From Adiantum capillus-veneris (lineage: Eukaryota; Streptophyta; Polypodiopsida; Polypodiales; Pteridaceae), in assembly GCA_014529385.2 (NCBI GenBank), contig CM043959.1, forward strand, positions 50,891,253 to 50,955,252: 64,000 bases of DNA, in the 5' to 3' direction. The notes beneath the pieces were generated by a model. It saw only the letters and a list, made by a program, of their open reading frames with translations. It did no database searches and had not been told where the DNA came from. Of the stretch, positions 11,851 to 23,107 are shown one piece after another; within the stretch, counting starts at the first letter, position 1; each line of letters opens with the position of its first letter. The position numbers and the translations under genes are program-made.

Positions 11851-12312
11851 CTACAAATAGAGATAGTTATATCCCCAATCTTGAACCATTTTGAGTTGAT
11901 GCATAAATGGCTGTCCCAGAATAACCTCAAATTTGTTGCATTTTCCAAAGTCAAATACAGCAAATGTGTGTTCATACTTGATTCCACAAGAGGATACAAT
12001 AACTTGTTCCAGTATCCCTGAGGACCTCTCTACATATTTGTTTGCTAGTTGCAACTTCATGAGCAATTTCTTGTGAGCTGGTCTTCCCCATTTCTCCCAG
12101 ATTTTCTTTGTAGCAATGGCTATTCTAGCCCCACTATCAAGTATGGCTATTGTTTTCATTCCCTTGTACTTGAGTGGTAAGGTGGTACTTCCTTCCTCTC
12201 CTTTGAAATAGTTGCCCACCTTATTCACTGGTACCGGCTTTGGCTGTGGTTTCTTAGGCAAAGTTTCATCCATGTTGTCATCTGCGAGTTGGTCGTATGA
12301 AGGGATTTTCAA
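11851..12312 (-). pseudogene. Retroelement aspartic protease
   Basis: The 153-residue frame contains the retropepsin active-site pattern AILDSGA followed by a hydrophobic/helix segment (about residues 56-75), and near its end the ILGQPF motif typical of the flap-distal region of Ty3/gypsy proteases. In the family this enzyme cleaves the gag-pol polyprotein and acts as a homodimer. The catalytic D-S-G triplet is intact. A proline-rich linker precedes the domain. The frame opens downstream of the second zinc knuckle, as expected for gag-protease order. The element around it is broken, so a working product is unlikely. Confidence 0.8.
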
Positions 12313-12510
12313 CCTATCTTTTCCAGGTGTTCTCCCATTTGATGCGGTCTAATTTTTAGCAACTCTGTAAGAGTGATGGTGCATTTTATAGGGGATGACA
12401 TCACTTTGTACAAGCTTTTGGTATCCATCATTTTTGGTATGGAATTCCACTGAGAAGGTACCACTCTAACCTCTCTTTTTTTTTAGTTCTCCTATGAAAG
12501 ATGGAAAAGT

Positions 12511-13022
12511 CTATAGAGAGTATGGCTTTCTCTCTTTAGATGCTATAGACCCGGCATCACCATATAGAGATTGTATATCTCCTTGGAAAAATTCATGTAC
12601 CATGTTGATGTCAGGGATATGTGTTGATTGTAATGTAGCACTACCATCTTTTTGTTTTCTGATTGTATCCCATAACAATTGTGTCCACTTCTCATCTACC
12701 TTATAAATTGGTTGCATCTCCAAAGATTTACCCTCATTTGTTGTGTTTGCAACAATTCCAATAGTATGTGGTTCTTTCTTGTCCGCTTTTGCAAGTTTGA
12801 TCTTTTTCTTTGGATTTTGGGAGCAATTTATGGGTAGATGATTCCTCTCACAACAGTCACATAATCTTTGTATTTTAAGTTGTTTTCATGTGCTGTCTCC
12901 CCCCCCCCCCCCATTCTTGTGTTTTCTTTTCCCAGCTCATGCGTTACATGCCCATGAGTTTTTGGACCTCCAGGTTCCATCAGAGCTTGAGCATTTTCTA
13001 CAAGTCTTTTGAACACTACCAA
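12511..13022 (-). pseudogene. gag C-terminal region with second zinc knuckle
   Basis: Reading across 12861-12823 on the minus strand gives CDCCERNHLPINC, a CX2CX3HX4C knuckle one residue shorter than the usual retroviral CX2CX4HX4C. It is followed by a basic lysine run and then by a frame (12723-12511) with tryptophan-containing, gag-linker-like sequence. An overlapping frame at 13022-12828 is a shadow. Such knuckles bind genomic RNA in the gag protein family. A C-run at about 12900-12912 lies just upstream and may have caused a frameshift. Confidence 0.55.
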
Positions 13023-13779
13023 TCTTTTGGTTTCGTCTTCTAGATGCGGCTAGATTAGTAGTAGTTGTTCTAATGTTTGGTTGTTATTGAGCCTTGCCGC
13101 ATCATCTTGCAACACGGCATCTAAATGCTCATTCATCATTTCTACTTGGACTAATCCTTTCGATGAAATTTTGGATGATTTCTTCTTTTCTGTTTGTTCT
13201 CTATTTTCCTTTACTTGTTTCAGCTGCTCTTTGGCTTGTTGCAGCTATGTTTCTAGGACGGTTTTCTCCTTCAACCTTTTTGCTTTCACTTTGTCTCGTT
13301 TGGATTTCCATGGTTTTCTTCCAGTTCTCACCGATATGTTCTCGATTTTTGTTTGAGGCGGAATTATGTTTTCCTCCTCAATGATTGCATTTTTTGGAAG
13401 CTTGCACTTGAGTCATCACCTTTAAAGGAATTGTGGATTCCTGCATCCATTTGAAGAAGTCAACACTCCTACAATGTTCATTGTTTCTTTTACCTGTTGT
13501 TTAGGTGTTTTGGAGAGTCTGAACCAGGTGTGAAACAATGCATTCTAGACAATATTGAAATATCTCCACGTTCTTTATCTGATGAGGAAAATCTATTGGC
13601 CAGTGATTATCTCCACACTTGTAGCATTGTCCTACTTGTTGCGTAGTTGATGGTATGGTCTATAGTAGTTCTTTCTTGGAAAGAATGGTCTTTGAACCAT
13701 ACACTTGATTGGCTATGAACATGGGTGTATTCTCATCCATGGAGTACTAGTTTTTCACGTGTTGTGGAGCATACGTTGG

Positions 13780-14885
13780 TCAAGTGTAGTTGATTACTAC
13801 TCTATCATCATTCAGAAGAGGTGGTTGTTGCCATAGCATACATTGTGGTTTTGGTTGAGTGCTACACCATGGGGTGGGATGATCCCCTCCACAAGTGTCA
13901 CATCTCCCCAATTGAGGCTTTCTTACATTCAAGTTCCATTTGTAGCCTTTGTTTATTCTTCTAACCACCTCCTTGACACTTTATCAATGCTCAGTTCTTT
14001 AGGAGTTTGAACATGTAGCTTTGTTGTTGTGAATTCACTCTTTGGAGAAGAGGATCTACTAGTTGCATTTTCCACATCATATGTCAAATGCAGGTCCTTT
14101 TTTAGAGTCTCTATTAAGAGTCTCGCTCCTCAAGCCCTCTATTTAGAGTCTCACTCCTCAAGCCCTCTATTAAGAGAACTGATAATCTCTCATCTTGAGG
14201 TAACTCTCATGTAGGACATCTCTCTATGTATTGTTTAAAGTGAAGCGAAGCTTTCTTCACTCTCTTGTTCTTTTTATGTTTGAAAGAGTAGATCTATGAC
14301 ACCATGTTGTGTTTGATCCCCCTTTTTGCAAACTCCTCTACAAATTGTGTAAGAGTTGCGCTATGTTCAAAAAGTCATCTCTGTTAATCCGCAATCTATT
14401 CAGCTCTCAAAACTCGTTTGAAGAGTGAGACATGAGCATATGGATCCCATGACCCATGGTGCTTTGTCTTAACACATTGGGCCACTTGAAATGGTCTCAA
14501 TTGTTTCGGTTTAGTCACCCATATAACCAATTCATGGTCTATGGCAAGGACATCTTTCGTTCTCTCTTCTCATCTTGGAGAAACTCTTGGTGGAATCCTC
14601 AAATGCGTGCACTGACATTGCTTTTGGTTGAAAGTAAGTAGAGATTGGAGTACCCTTGTATTTATACCTTTCTAGGTCAATTGGATCAACAATTTTGTAC
14701 TCTCATCCATACTTATCTACCATCAATACTTGCACTCCGTGGGAATTTGCATACGGGAATGCATAGAGATTCTTAGAATTGGTCAATTCTCTTGCATTGG
14801 GTTCTCCACACTTATAGAAGGTATATGGATCTCCATTTGTGAACCTATACAAGCCCACATGAGCGTAATCCATTGGAACTCTCAT
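13780..14885 (-). pseudogene. gag with first zinc knuckle, broken
   Basis: Minus-strand translation in mixed frames from about 14885 shows gag-like features: an aromatic/charged N-terminal part, then a FVEEFAKRG...IERCP...LPQDERLSVLLIEGL stretch in the style of plant retrotransposon gag domains. The knuckle CDTCGGDHPTPWC follows at 13902-13864. The CGG.H....C style is common in Tat/Athila-like gag proteins. At least several stops and a 28-bp tandem duplication (14118-14173) break the frame. Assignment is by family resemblance recalled from memory. Confidence 0.6.
14118..14173. repeat. 28-bp tandem duplication inside gag remnant
   Basis: GAGTCTCGCTCCTCAAGCCC and GAGTCTCACTCCTCAAGCCC start at 14118 and 14146. 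The 28-bp period is not a multiple of three, so the duplication shifts the reading frame of the gag remnant. Confidence 0.85.
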
Positions 14886-15202
14886 AGATTTGTTGGTTTT
14901 GATGCATCTAACATTCGGTTTGTTGATCAGAGAATGCCTCTACTCTACGTCTTTGTCGATTCTCACTCTTGAAGGAGTTACAACACTTCTTGCATTTTTC
15001 ATATCTCTGAGTGGAGTATAAAACCCTGGTGTTGGATAATTTGTCGTGGTAAAGGCTCACTCAAAACACGCAAGCTAGTCCTTGACAAGCCCACTTTTGC
15101 TTAGTGCAATTTATCCCTTTTTGGCCCTAGTGAGGTCTCTCAAAAGTCACGTCTTTGTGACCTTTGGTCCCTAGAAACTAGTTCTGGATACCCTAAAAGT
15201 TT

Positions 15203-15479
15203 GGAGCCCAAATTGACTTTTCTTGGTACCATCAAAATTAGCATGACTAGTAGGTCCTATGGCATTAGAAATTTTTGAAAATGGATCTTTGGATTGAAAA
15301 TTAGGGCAATTCTTGCACTTTGTCTGAGCGTTTGACAGTTCTGGGCTTTTGGCTTGGTTCCTGATATCCAAGCCACTAGACTCCATGTGATGTGCTCTTG
15401 CTATGGTGCAAGTTTGGTCTCCGTCTGTGATAGGGGGACATGGATCATGATCCATGGTCTAGGTGTGCTCTATTGCCGC
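15203..15479 (+). repeat. 630-bp satellite, block A (partial monomer)
   Basis: The block starts at GTTTGGAGCCCAAATTGAC and ends at GTGCTCTATTGCC, both recognisable monomer positions. Its continuation (AAGCTTTCTTC...) is found after 32991, showing that the element at 15480-32991 was inserted within one monomer. It includes the palindrome CATGGATCATGATCCATG at 15439-15456. Confidence 0.92.
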
Positions 15480-16633
15480 TGTGAGCAGGATGGAAACACA
15501 TAGAACGCCTCTATAACAACCCGACACACACTCTTGGAATGATACACACACACACTATGGGGCACCACTCGGCTTTTACAACCCACCTGACCGAGACAGG
15601 GAACTCACTGATGGAGTGAGAGGAGAGAGACTATCCACTTGCCCACTCCACACAGAGACACATGCACACACACACACACACACACACACCCAAAAACTCA
15701 GCTCAAAAGATGAGAATTTCTGATGTTTAGATACAATAGAGCTTGGGCCAACACCAATGGGGCAAATAGGTCACACAGTATGGGTAAATTAAGCCAGATA
15801 CAATCACAAACTGGAGCAAAAGCTTCGCTCATAGGAGAAACTTACACAACCAAATCAGCAAAAAAATAGTGAGAAATTTGGCAAAATGGACAGTGCCATC
15901 GCATCCGGAACGGCCCAAAACCCCAGTCTACAATATCAAAGTGCTCAAATCAGACCTCGGATGAGCAGTTTACGGCCAAAACAGGCTCCAAAAACCCCAA
16001 AAACACAGTTGCAGCTGTTCCTCCTCTTCTCTCCACGTTTTTTCTGGTCTTCTCTTAGTTTTTTCAGTTCCCACACTTAGCTTTATTATTTGGGCACCCT
16101 TGGACTTTTAGATGACCTCAAACGGACCCCGAACAGGCCAAAAACTGACCTTGCAGTGCATAGTTGTCACCTTTTTGCATCATCCGCACACCTGGCACTC
16201 AGCTTTTTTCAATAATGCATCCCTCCACCACATGAAGTGGCCCCAAAAGATGGTCCTCATGATGACCTTTCTGCATAATTACCACAAGAAAACATCCACG
16301 TTGTGTCCATACTTCTCCACGTGCAAGTATTGACCCCATTCGACCTCCTGACGCCACTAGATGCCATCTGACGCACCTGCTTACCTCATGTCGTCTGCCC
16401 ACGGATAGCTTCCTCGAGAAGTTTTACGCGCTACCAACTCCTCCTTATTGTAGAAAAAACACACTGGTACTGGTGATAGTGAAAATCGATGCACTATGTA
16501 CATGCTGTCCTACCTGTACACATGTGGGCCCCACGTAACCACCTGGCTCTGGAAAATGGGCAATCCTTTATTCGATGCACCATGCATGTGTATGTACATA
16601 TGCAAAATCCCTTGCTCCAAAAAACTCTTGACA
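15480..16633 (-). repeat. 3' LTR of the outer Tat-type element
   Basis: This 1154-bp copy matches 31838-32991 along its whole length. On the plus strand it begins TGTGAGCAGG and ends CTCTTGACA. It contains CA microsatellites at about 15543-15556 and 15662-15690. Differences from its partner are mostly transitions scattered along the length. Confidence 0.95.
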
Positions 16634-16636
16634 TAA

Positions 16637-16650
16637 TTTTCCCATCCCCT
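16637..16650 (-). promoter_or_regulatory. Polypurine tract of the outer element
   Basis: On the minus strand this reads AGGGGATGGGAAAA, three bases before the TGTCAAG start of the 3' LTR. In LTR retrotransposons the polypurine tract primes plus-strand DNA synthesis. Confidence 0.8.
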
Positions 16651-16671
16651 AGCCTGCTAGATCATTCATGA

Positions 16672-18369
16672 TCAAGCAGCAAAAAGCGATATGAGACTCG
16701 CAGCGTCACAAGTCTCCTCATCCTTCACCAACACTGCTTGGTCCACAGACAGCTCATCTTGCTCCACCATCATTAACGTGGCATGATATAATTTAAGACA
16801 CAATCCATTTACCCTTGACTTATGTAGAATCCCTTCCAAGTTAGCCAACTGATATGTACCATTCGGAAAACACTCCACTACCTTGAAAGGGCCTTCCCAC
16901 TTAATTTGAAACTTCTTTTGGAAGGTGTTGTCCAGCTTACTGTTGTAGCGCAAAACCAAGTCATGCTTCTTGACACCCTTACTTTTGACCTTTTCATTTA
17001 TCTTTGCCAAAGCCTTATCCTGCATCTGCCCATAATGGTCCAATGCACTCATCCTATCCAGTTGAACCTCTTGTAACTGTAACAGCCTCTCTTTGAATGC
17101 ATCACTAGGCGGCCCAAGCAACTTTTCTAACATCTTGACTGGCAGGCAACTCTACCTCCACAGGCAATAGTGCTTCCTTTCCATACATCAAATGAAATGG
17201 AGTAAACCTTCACCAAAGTACGGTAAGCCCATAATGCACTAGGCAATTCCAAATCCCAATTCTTTCCTTGGTGCTCTGTCACTTTCGAAAGAATTTGTAC
17301 CAACTCACCATTGAATCTTTCATTTAAGCCATTACACTGCGGATAATAAGGAGTGGTATGCTGGTGCTTAATCTTCATCTTCGCGCATAAAAAATCTAGC
17401 AGTTTAGCTCTAAATCCTGGCCCCTTATCCGAAAGTAGCTCTAGTGGCACCCCAAACTTGCAACATATTTCATCATACACAAATTTTGCCACATCCTTTG
17501 CAGTGATTTGTTTTACTGCTATAGCCTATGCCCATCTAGAGAGATAGTCCACTGCAGTCAAAATATAGCTTTTGCCCCTGCTTGTGATAGGTAATGGGCC
17601 TATTGCATCAATCCCCCACTTTTCAAACACATCAAATGCCATAACGGTTTTTCGTAACTCTGGCTTCAACACTCTCTTCCCAAGTGCTTGACACCTATTG
17701 CAAGACCTACACCAATGGTGAACATCCTTGTGCAAACTAGGCCAGACATACCCCTCTTGCAAGATCTTATGCAAGGTGATCTTTAGAGCAAAATGGCCGC
17801 CACATGCGCCTTCATGATTCTCTTCCAACACTCTGTAAAGCTCCTCCCGCCAAGGTACACGTCTCAACACGAGATCAGCCCCTTTCATGTATAAGACATT
17901 ACCAATCAATTTGTACCTGTATGCTCTACGCACAAAACCATACTTCCTAGACTTCTGAATCTCCTTTGGAATGATTCCTGTTAGCAAAAACTCCTCTTCT
18001 TGAGCCAAACTTTCCCGGCCATGATAAAGAGGTAAAGTGGTCCTCAACACAAATAGCTCCCCAATAATGCTTTGAGCTACTTCATGTGCCTCTCCATTTA
18101 GAGCACGTTCAATGTGTCTGATGCTCCATGATTCGAACTTTTTTAACAGGCCTTTAATTATGAAGCACATTTCCTTCAATGAGGTGCTCTTGCTCTTCCA
18201 CACACCCAGCACTTGCTTCACAACTAACAAAGCATCACCTTTTATGCTCAACCTTCTAACCCCATGCTTCAAACAAATATGTACTACGGCTTCCAAAGTA
18301 GCATATTCAGCCTCATTGTTACTATGCGCATCCAATTTGAACCCTCTCTTGCATACTAGCTTCCCCTCT
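16672..18369 (-). pseudogene. Second RNase H (C-terminal half) and integrase
   Basis: Sense order: the C-terminal half of a plant-type RNase H (NNEAEYATL, then IKGDALLVVKQV, about 18335-18090), then integrase. The integrase has an HHCC zinc-binding part (HEGACGGH ... CRSCNRC), the core with the first Asp in GIDAIGP, the second in LLSDKGPGF and Glu in GLNERFNG, and a C-terminal GPFKVVECFPNGTYQL module. A TAG at 17526-17528 interrupts just after the DYLSRW motif, and two frameshifts lie near 17130-17220. The last catalytic Asp expected in the RNase H (N..AD.LA) is His here (NGEAHEVA). The N-terminal half of the RNase H lies 8.8 kb away at 27175-27478, separated by the chromovirus. Confidence 0.9.
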
Positions 18370-19363
18370 TGTAATGGAATTTAATGAGAGTTCTTTCAAG
18401 AAATGATTTTGTGAGCATAGCGGGTAGACATAATTGAAGATAGCAACATAATCATAGCAATTAGTTAACTTGGCATGGACAATACTTTTGCAACAGAGAG
18501 AATTTAGAGAACATGACAACAGTTGAGGACCAGATTTATGTGGAGCCGGTCCCCCCTCCAATAGGCATTTGTATTATGATTTCTCCCATAAAGAGAGACT
18601 TGTTACAATACATTCTTTGTGTTCCTTGTAACCTAGGTGAAGCAATGAAGATGGAAAGCTTCATGCATCACCATCATAGCATAACCTAAACTTGAAGAAA
18701 GCTTTAACTATACCAAGCCTCAGTCCCAAGACCTCAAACACCTTCGAAGGTGGAGAGAGCTAGCAGGGAATGAGGGTAGGGAAGAGGAAGAAGAAACATT
18801 TCATACGAGAAAGAGCTAGTTCCTCACTTATCATAACTCTTGTGCTAGCATACATAATAGCATAGTAATGAAGAAGAAATAGATGGCAAGCTCAAGCATT
18901 GAAGCATGGCTCTTGGATGAATTTGCACTCCATAGCCAAGAGTGTTGGTGTAGGCTCTCAACCTCTACTTGCTTGGAGAAGGAGAGGGAGCTCTTGCACT
19001 TTGCATAGTACACAATGAGAGTGTTTGTGAGTGTGTGTGGGTGAGTATACCCCCTAAGCACCCCCCTAGCGCTCTTGGGTCGACCCCCCCTTGTAGCTCA
19101 TGCTTGAAGCTCATGGGACACCTCCAGGCCTAGCCAATCACAAGCAGGAGCCATTACAAGCAACATGGGTAGCCTTGGGACAAGTGTCCCCCTTTCCCCT
19201 TTGAGAGAGAGGACTTGATAAATGCAAAATCAATTAATTAAATATCCTAAATTATCATTGGACCCCTTGGGTGGCCAACCAATAGGCTTCAGGTACACCA
19301 TGAGGGCAACATGAGGAGGAACTTGACAAGTGTCCTTGCTGCCTCTTCAAGATGGGGCTTCCC

Positions 19364-19364
<1 letters not shown>

Positions 19365-19397
<33 letters not shown>
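19365..19397. repeat. (TG)n microsatellite in the 3' LTR
   Basis: About 33 bases of TG; the partner tract in the 5' LTR is about twice as long. Confidence 0.95.
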
Positions 19398-19398
<1 letters not shown>

Positions 19399-19529
19399 CT
19401 CTCTCATCCCCCCCCCCCTTGTAGGCTCGCCCCCCTCCTTGTAGGGATATTTTTGACTTTGGATGAGCAAGCCCCTTAGTCATCAAGCATGACTAAGCAC
19501 TTGAAGTAGGGGGTGTTCCCACAAGCATC

Positions 19530-19675
19530 TCAGGCAAGCTTCTCAAGGCACCTCAAGCACCTTAATCATGCACCAAGTCAAGCACCTCAAGCATGGAGCT
19601 AGTCAAGCACCTCAAGCATCTTAAGCAAGCACCTCAAGCAGGACAAGCACCTCAAGCACGACAAGCACCTTGATC
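19530..19675. repeat. CACCTCAAGCA minisatellite in chromovirus LTR
   Basis: About eight irregularly spaced copies of CACCTCAAGC or close variants, separated by short fillers such as ATCTTAAGCA and GGACAAG. The same block occurs in the 5' LTR (about 26745-26875) and, more diverged, in the solo LTR (about 10180-10410), so it is part of the family's LTR structure. Confidence 0.85.
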
Positions 19676-19972
19676 TTGAACCGGGTTCCCACATGAATCT
19701 CAGCCCTAGCTTACCTAAGGTCAAAGGAATTTTACACACATTATTGGAGGTCTTCAATGAAGCTAACCCTAAGGTCTTATGCTCCATTGGTTAGCCTTGC
19801 TCTTGATAGACCATCTCCCATTTGGGCCCCTTTACTATTGGCCCCGTGTTGAGATAGATCTATAAGCACATATCTATATCTTAATACTTGTTCCCGTTTA
19901 TTCTCCCACATTAAGTGATCAATTTAATATGAGAAAATCATTTGGGTTGGTTAGATATTAGATTTTATGACA

Positions 19973-20332
19973 TTACCGCTCTCTTGAAATCATAGTCGTC
20001 CTCGACTATGAGGTAGAAGAGATGAAGGCTTAGTCATTAGTCAATCGTACTTAGCGGGTAGAGGATCCCTTTTTTACCCTACGACATCTTTCCAAGATGG
20101 ATGACTAATCCATTTGGTGCTTGGGAGACATAGCTGCCGCAAGCATGTCTGCTCTTTAGTCCATTTCATTCTCCCAAAGTAGAGTGACAAATTCTACTTG
20201 GTGTTTGAGAGACGTCGTCATCACAAACATGATTCTATGCATGCATACTAGTTAAATTTGTGCACAATTAAAAAGAGGATTAGTCTTATAAGACAAAAAC
20301 ATGAGTCATTTAAAAGAGAGTTGTACATTTGC
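19973..20332 (-). promoter_or_regulatory. 3' untranslated region and polypurine tract
   Basis: Between the pol stop and the 3' LTR. The sense strand ends CAAGAGAGCGGTAA directly before the TGTCA start of the LTR, and the purine run AAGAGAGCGG is the likely plus-strand primer. Two imperfect copies, about 81 bp apart, of a TTGGTG.TTG.GAGAC...CA.CATG motif (about 20117-20151 and 20198-20231) occur here; their role is unknown. Confidence 0.65.
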
Positions 20333-23014
20333 TTACTCTAATGTAGCATTGTAAGCATTGACAAGGTTCATACTATCCTTAAGTTGTACTCCTTGCATCC
20401 ATTTAGCATCTTCAAAAGGATAATTTTTGAACTTAATAAGATACCATCGGATTATCTTACCATGTCGTAGTACCTTGTCTTCATGCCGAAGGACAGCTTC
20501 GGGTTGTAGCACCTCTTCTTGGTCTTCAACTTCGGGAGGGTCTTCAATAATTGGTTCAGTTGGCGGCTCTCCTTTGTAGGGCTTAAGTAGGCTTACATGA
20601 AAGGCATTGTGTATAAGCCAATGGTTGGGCAACTTGAGTTGATAAGCCGTCTCATTGATGGGCTTCAAGATTTGGAAAGGACCATAGTATCTTTTTGTTA
20701 GTTTAGCATAATACTTTTGATGGCCCGTAGGATTTTTGCCCGTCGTTTGCCTTAATCGAGCCTTAGGAAACTTGAGTAAGACCCAATCATTTTCTTTGAA
20801 CATTAAGGCTCTTCTGTGCTTATCAGCAGCAGCTTTTTGCCTTTGTTGAGAGATGGCTATAGCCTCCCTAATCTTTTGAAAAGATTCTTGTAGGTCACGG
20901 CTATACTCATCGACGGCGAAGATCTTCCCATGTACTTTGAGTAGCAAGGGACTTTTAGGTCTTCCCTCTATGATCTCGAAAGGTGCTTTCCCCGTCGAAT
21001 TATGTACAGTATTATTGTAGGCATACTCTACTAGAGGTAAATACTTTTCCCATTGTGAGCGTTGATCTACTTCGGTAACATAAGTCTTGAGTAGATCGAG
21101 TATCGTAAGATTGGCTATCTCACTTTGGCCATCCGTTTGTGGGTGATAGGCCGAAGAGAAATTCAATCTTGTTCCTAGATTTTCAAAGAGACCTTTCCAG
21201 AAATTACTGGTCATTCTAGGATCTCTATCTGACACGATGGCTGTGGGTAATCCATGGTGCTTGAAAATCTGAGATATGAAGAGAGTTGCCATTTGATGTG
21301 CCTTAATAGTCTTTTTGACAGGAATAAAATGTGCTTGCTTGCTAAACCTGTCGACTATTGTCCATATTCCTGTATTCCCATGGATAGACTTGGGTAATCC
21401 AAAGATGAAATCCATGGATATACTCTCCCATGGTGAATTTGGAATAGGCAATGGCTGGAGTAATCCAAGTTGCTTCCCTCTATCATACTTGGTCTTTTGG
21501 CATACTACAAATTTTGAAGCATACTCTTGTATGTCCACTTTCATGGTAGGCCAATAGAAATACGTCTCTACTCCTCGGAGAGTAGGTTGAATACCTCTAT
21601 GCCCTGCATATGGAGGAGCATGGGATTCATACATAACCTTCTCACGAAGGGAATGGGTAACACATAGCCTATTACCGTGGAGAAGATAACCATCCTGCAA
21701 GGTGAATGGTTCCTCTTTCTTCCCCAAAGCAAGGGCTGACATTATGTCTCTAAAGTCAGGGTCAATAGCATACTCATCTATCATAGAGGATAGATCATTG
21801 TGAGTATCTATAGACACCGCATTAACTTTTGGTCGTCGTGAAAGTGCATCGGCAACTTGATTGTGCTTACCAACTATGTGAGCAATATGGAAATTAAATT
21901 GAGAAAGAAAATTTGCCCACCTCATTTGTTTGTCGGAAAGTTTGGTTTGCGTCATGAAATACTTGAGACTTTGGTGGTCGGTTCGTAGGATAAATGGAGT
22001 CCCCAATAGGTAGTGCTTCCCTATATCTAGGGCATGTAGAACAACTAAAAGCTCTTTCTCATAAATGCCCAAGACTCGTTCATCACTATTGAGCCTTCGG
22101 CTCTCATATGCTATGGCATGCCCTTCTTGAAGCAAAACCGCTCCAAAGCAATCACCACAAGCATCACATTGGACCTCAAATGGTTTTGAGAGATCCGGAA
22201 GCACGAGGACTGGTTGGGAAGTAAGATTCTCTTTGATTTTTTCAAAATCATTTTGCTCCTTAGCGGTCCATACAAACTTAACGTTCTTCTTTGTTAAGTC
22301 ATGTAGTGGTCCTGCTACTTGAGAGAATTTTTCTATGAAGCGTCTATAGTATGCACACATACCAATAAAGCTTCTTAGCTCATGTAGATTCCTTGGGTTA
22401 GGCCATGATTTTATTACCTCTAACTTTGATGGATCCATACGAATACCATCGTGAGAGATAATATGACCTAGATATTGAATCTCTTGAAGGAAGAATTCAC
22501 TTTTCTTTTGGTTGAGAAAAAGTTTGTTTTCCCTCAAGGCTTGAAAAATCACTTGGATATGTTGCTTATGTTCCTCCAAAGATTTGGAGTAGATGATGAT
22601 ATCATCAAAGAACACTCCAGTGAATTTACGATATGGTCTAAAAATTTTCTCCATGAGACGATTGAAAGTAGCTGGTGCATTAGTCAAGCCAAAAGGCATG
22701 ACTAGATATTCATAAAGACCAAATGTTGTGCGAAACGCGGTCTTTAGGATATCTTCATCCACTATCCTTATTTGATGATCTCCACTCTTAAGGTCAATCC
22801 TACTGAAGTAGGTAGAGCCTTGTAGCTTATCAAACAGATCTTCTACCCGAGGCACGGGAAATCTATTTTTGATAGTGATATGGTTTAGTGCTCGATAGTC
22901 CACACACATACGGTATGTACCATCTTTCTTTTGCACTAAAAGGACTAGAGAACAAAAGCGAGAGGAACTAGGCCTCACCATCCCTTTGTCTACCAATTCC
23001 TGTACTTGCCTCAT
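20333..23014 (-). CDS. Chromovirus Pol: RT, RNase H, integrase, chromodomain
   Basis: An 893-codon frame without internal stops. Reverse transcriptase comes first, with the catalytic FFDD at residues 135-138 after the MPFGLTNAPATF motif. RNase H follows, with Asp near 283 (CDACGD), a Glu in EKELL (319-321), RTDH (346) and ADAL (389). Integrase has its His pair near 465 and 472 and the DDE triad at 535, 596 and 632, then a GPF module at about 778. The C-terminal chromodomain (about 845-890) has the WYLIKFKNYPFEDAKW signature and in this group is thought to guide integration into heterochromatin. One Cys of the integrase HHCC motif is replaced by Phe (residue 502, KFVVC). The chosen Met is only the first ATG after the upstream TGA at 23108-23110; coding sequence continues in frame 5' of it to the gag-protease frame. 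Confidence 0.95.
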   Translation of the reverse strand: MRQVQELVDKGMVRPSSSRFCSLVLLVQKKDGTYRMCVDYRALNHITIKNRFPVPRVEDLFDKLQGSTYFSRIDLKSGDHQIRIVDEDILKTAFRTTFGLYEYLVMPFGLTNAPATFNRLMEKIFRPYRKFTGVFFDDIIIYSKSLEEHKQHIQVIFQALRENKLFLNQKKSEFFLQEIQYLGHIISHDGIRMDPSKLEVIKSWPNPRNLHELRSFIGMCAYYRRFIEKFSQVAGPLHDLTKKNVKFVWTAKEQNDFEKIKENLTSQPVLVLPDLSKPFEVQCDACGDCFGAVLLQEGHAIAYESRRLNSDERVLGIYEKELLVVLHALDIGKHYLLGTPFILRTDHQSLKYFMTQTKLSDKQMRWANFLSQFNFHIAHIVGKHNQVADALSRRPKVNAVSIDTHNDLSSMIDEYAIDPDFRDIMSALALGKKEEPFTLQDGYLLHGNRLCVTHSLREKVMYESHAPPYAGHRGIQPTLRGVETYFYWPTMKVDIQEYASKFVVCQKTKYDRGKQLGLLQPLPIPNSPWESISMDFIFGLPKSIHGNTGIWTIVDRFSKQAHFIPVKKTIKAHQMATLFISQIFKHHGLPTAIVSDRDPRMTSNFWKGLFENLGTRLNFSSAYHPQTDGQSEIANLTILDLLKTYVTEVDQRSQWEKYLPLVEYAYNNTVHNSTGKAPFEIIEGRPKSPLLLKVHGKIFAVDEYSRDLQESFQKIREAIAISQQRQKAAADKHRRALMFKENDWVLLKFPKARLRQTTGKNPTGHQKYYAKLTKRYYGPFQILKPINETAYQLKLPNHWLIHNAFHVSLLKPYKGEPPTEPIIEDPPEVEDQEEVLQPEAVLRHEDKVLRHGKIIRWYLIKFKNYPFEDAKWMQGVQLKDSMNLVNAYNATLE

Positions 23015-23107
23015 AATCTCCTCTTGTTGAGCTTGTGAGACTCGATAAGGAGGTTTGTTAGGCGGTGAGCTTCCCGGAAGGAGCTCAATACGATGGTCAC
23101 CATCCCC

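Larger units (their letters stand above)
7500..15202 (-). mobile_element. Degenerate gag-protease retroelement remnant
   Basis: Read on the minus strand, the order is a gag-like region (about 14885-13700), a first zinc knuckle (13902-13864), a second zinc knuckle (12861-12823), an aspartic protease (12312-11851) and lysine/glutamate-rich coding-like sequence (11737 to about 10700). A solo LTR then interrupts it at 9080-10693, after which more coding-like sequence runs to about 7520. No reverse transcriptase, RNase H or integrase motif is visible. No LTR pair was found, and the right end abuts the satellite at about 15203, so the element is probably truncated. Stops and frameshifts occur throughout. 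It is either a deleted Ty3/gypsy element or a non-autonomous gag-protease type. Confidence 0.6.
18370..19972 (-). repeat. 3' LTR of the chromovirus
   Basis: 1603 bp, TGTAATGG...TTATGACA on the plus strand, almost identical to 25538-27174. The main length difference is the TG microsatellite, about 33 bases here. It also carries a minisatellite built on CACCTCAAGCA (about 19530-19675) that is present in every copy of this LTR. Confidence 0.96.

Noticed and set aside
12494-13384. Plus-strand frames at 12494-12706 and 13081-13384
   Set aside because: They are antisense to the gag/knuckle region and carry no domain.
14281-14304. ATCTATGACACCATG as an initiator-Met primer-binding site of the gag-protease remnant
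   Set aside because: It mismatches the expected GCTCTGATACCA at several positions and lies within gag-like coding sequence.
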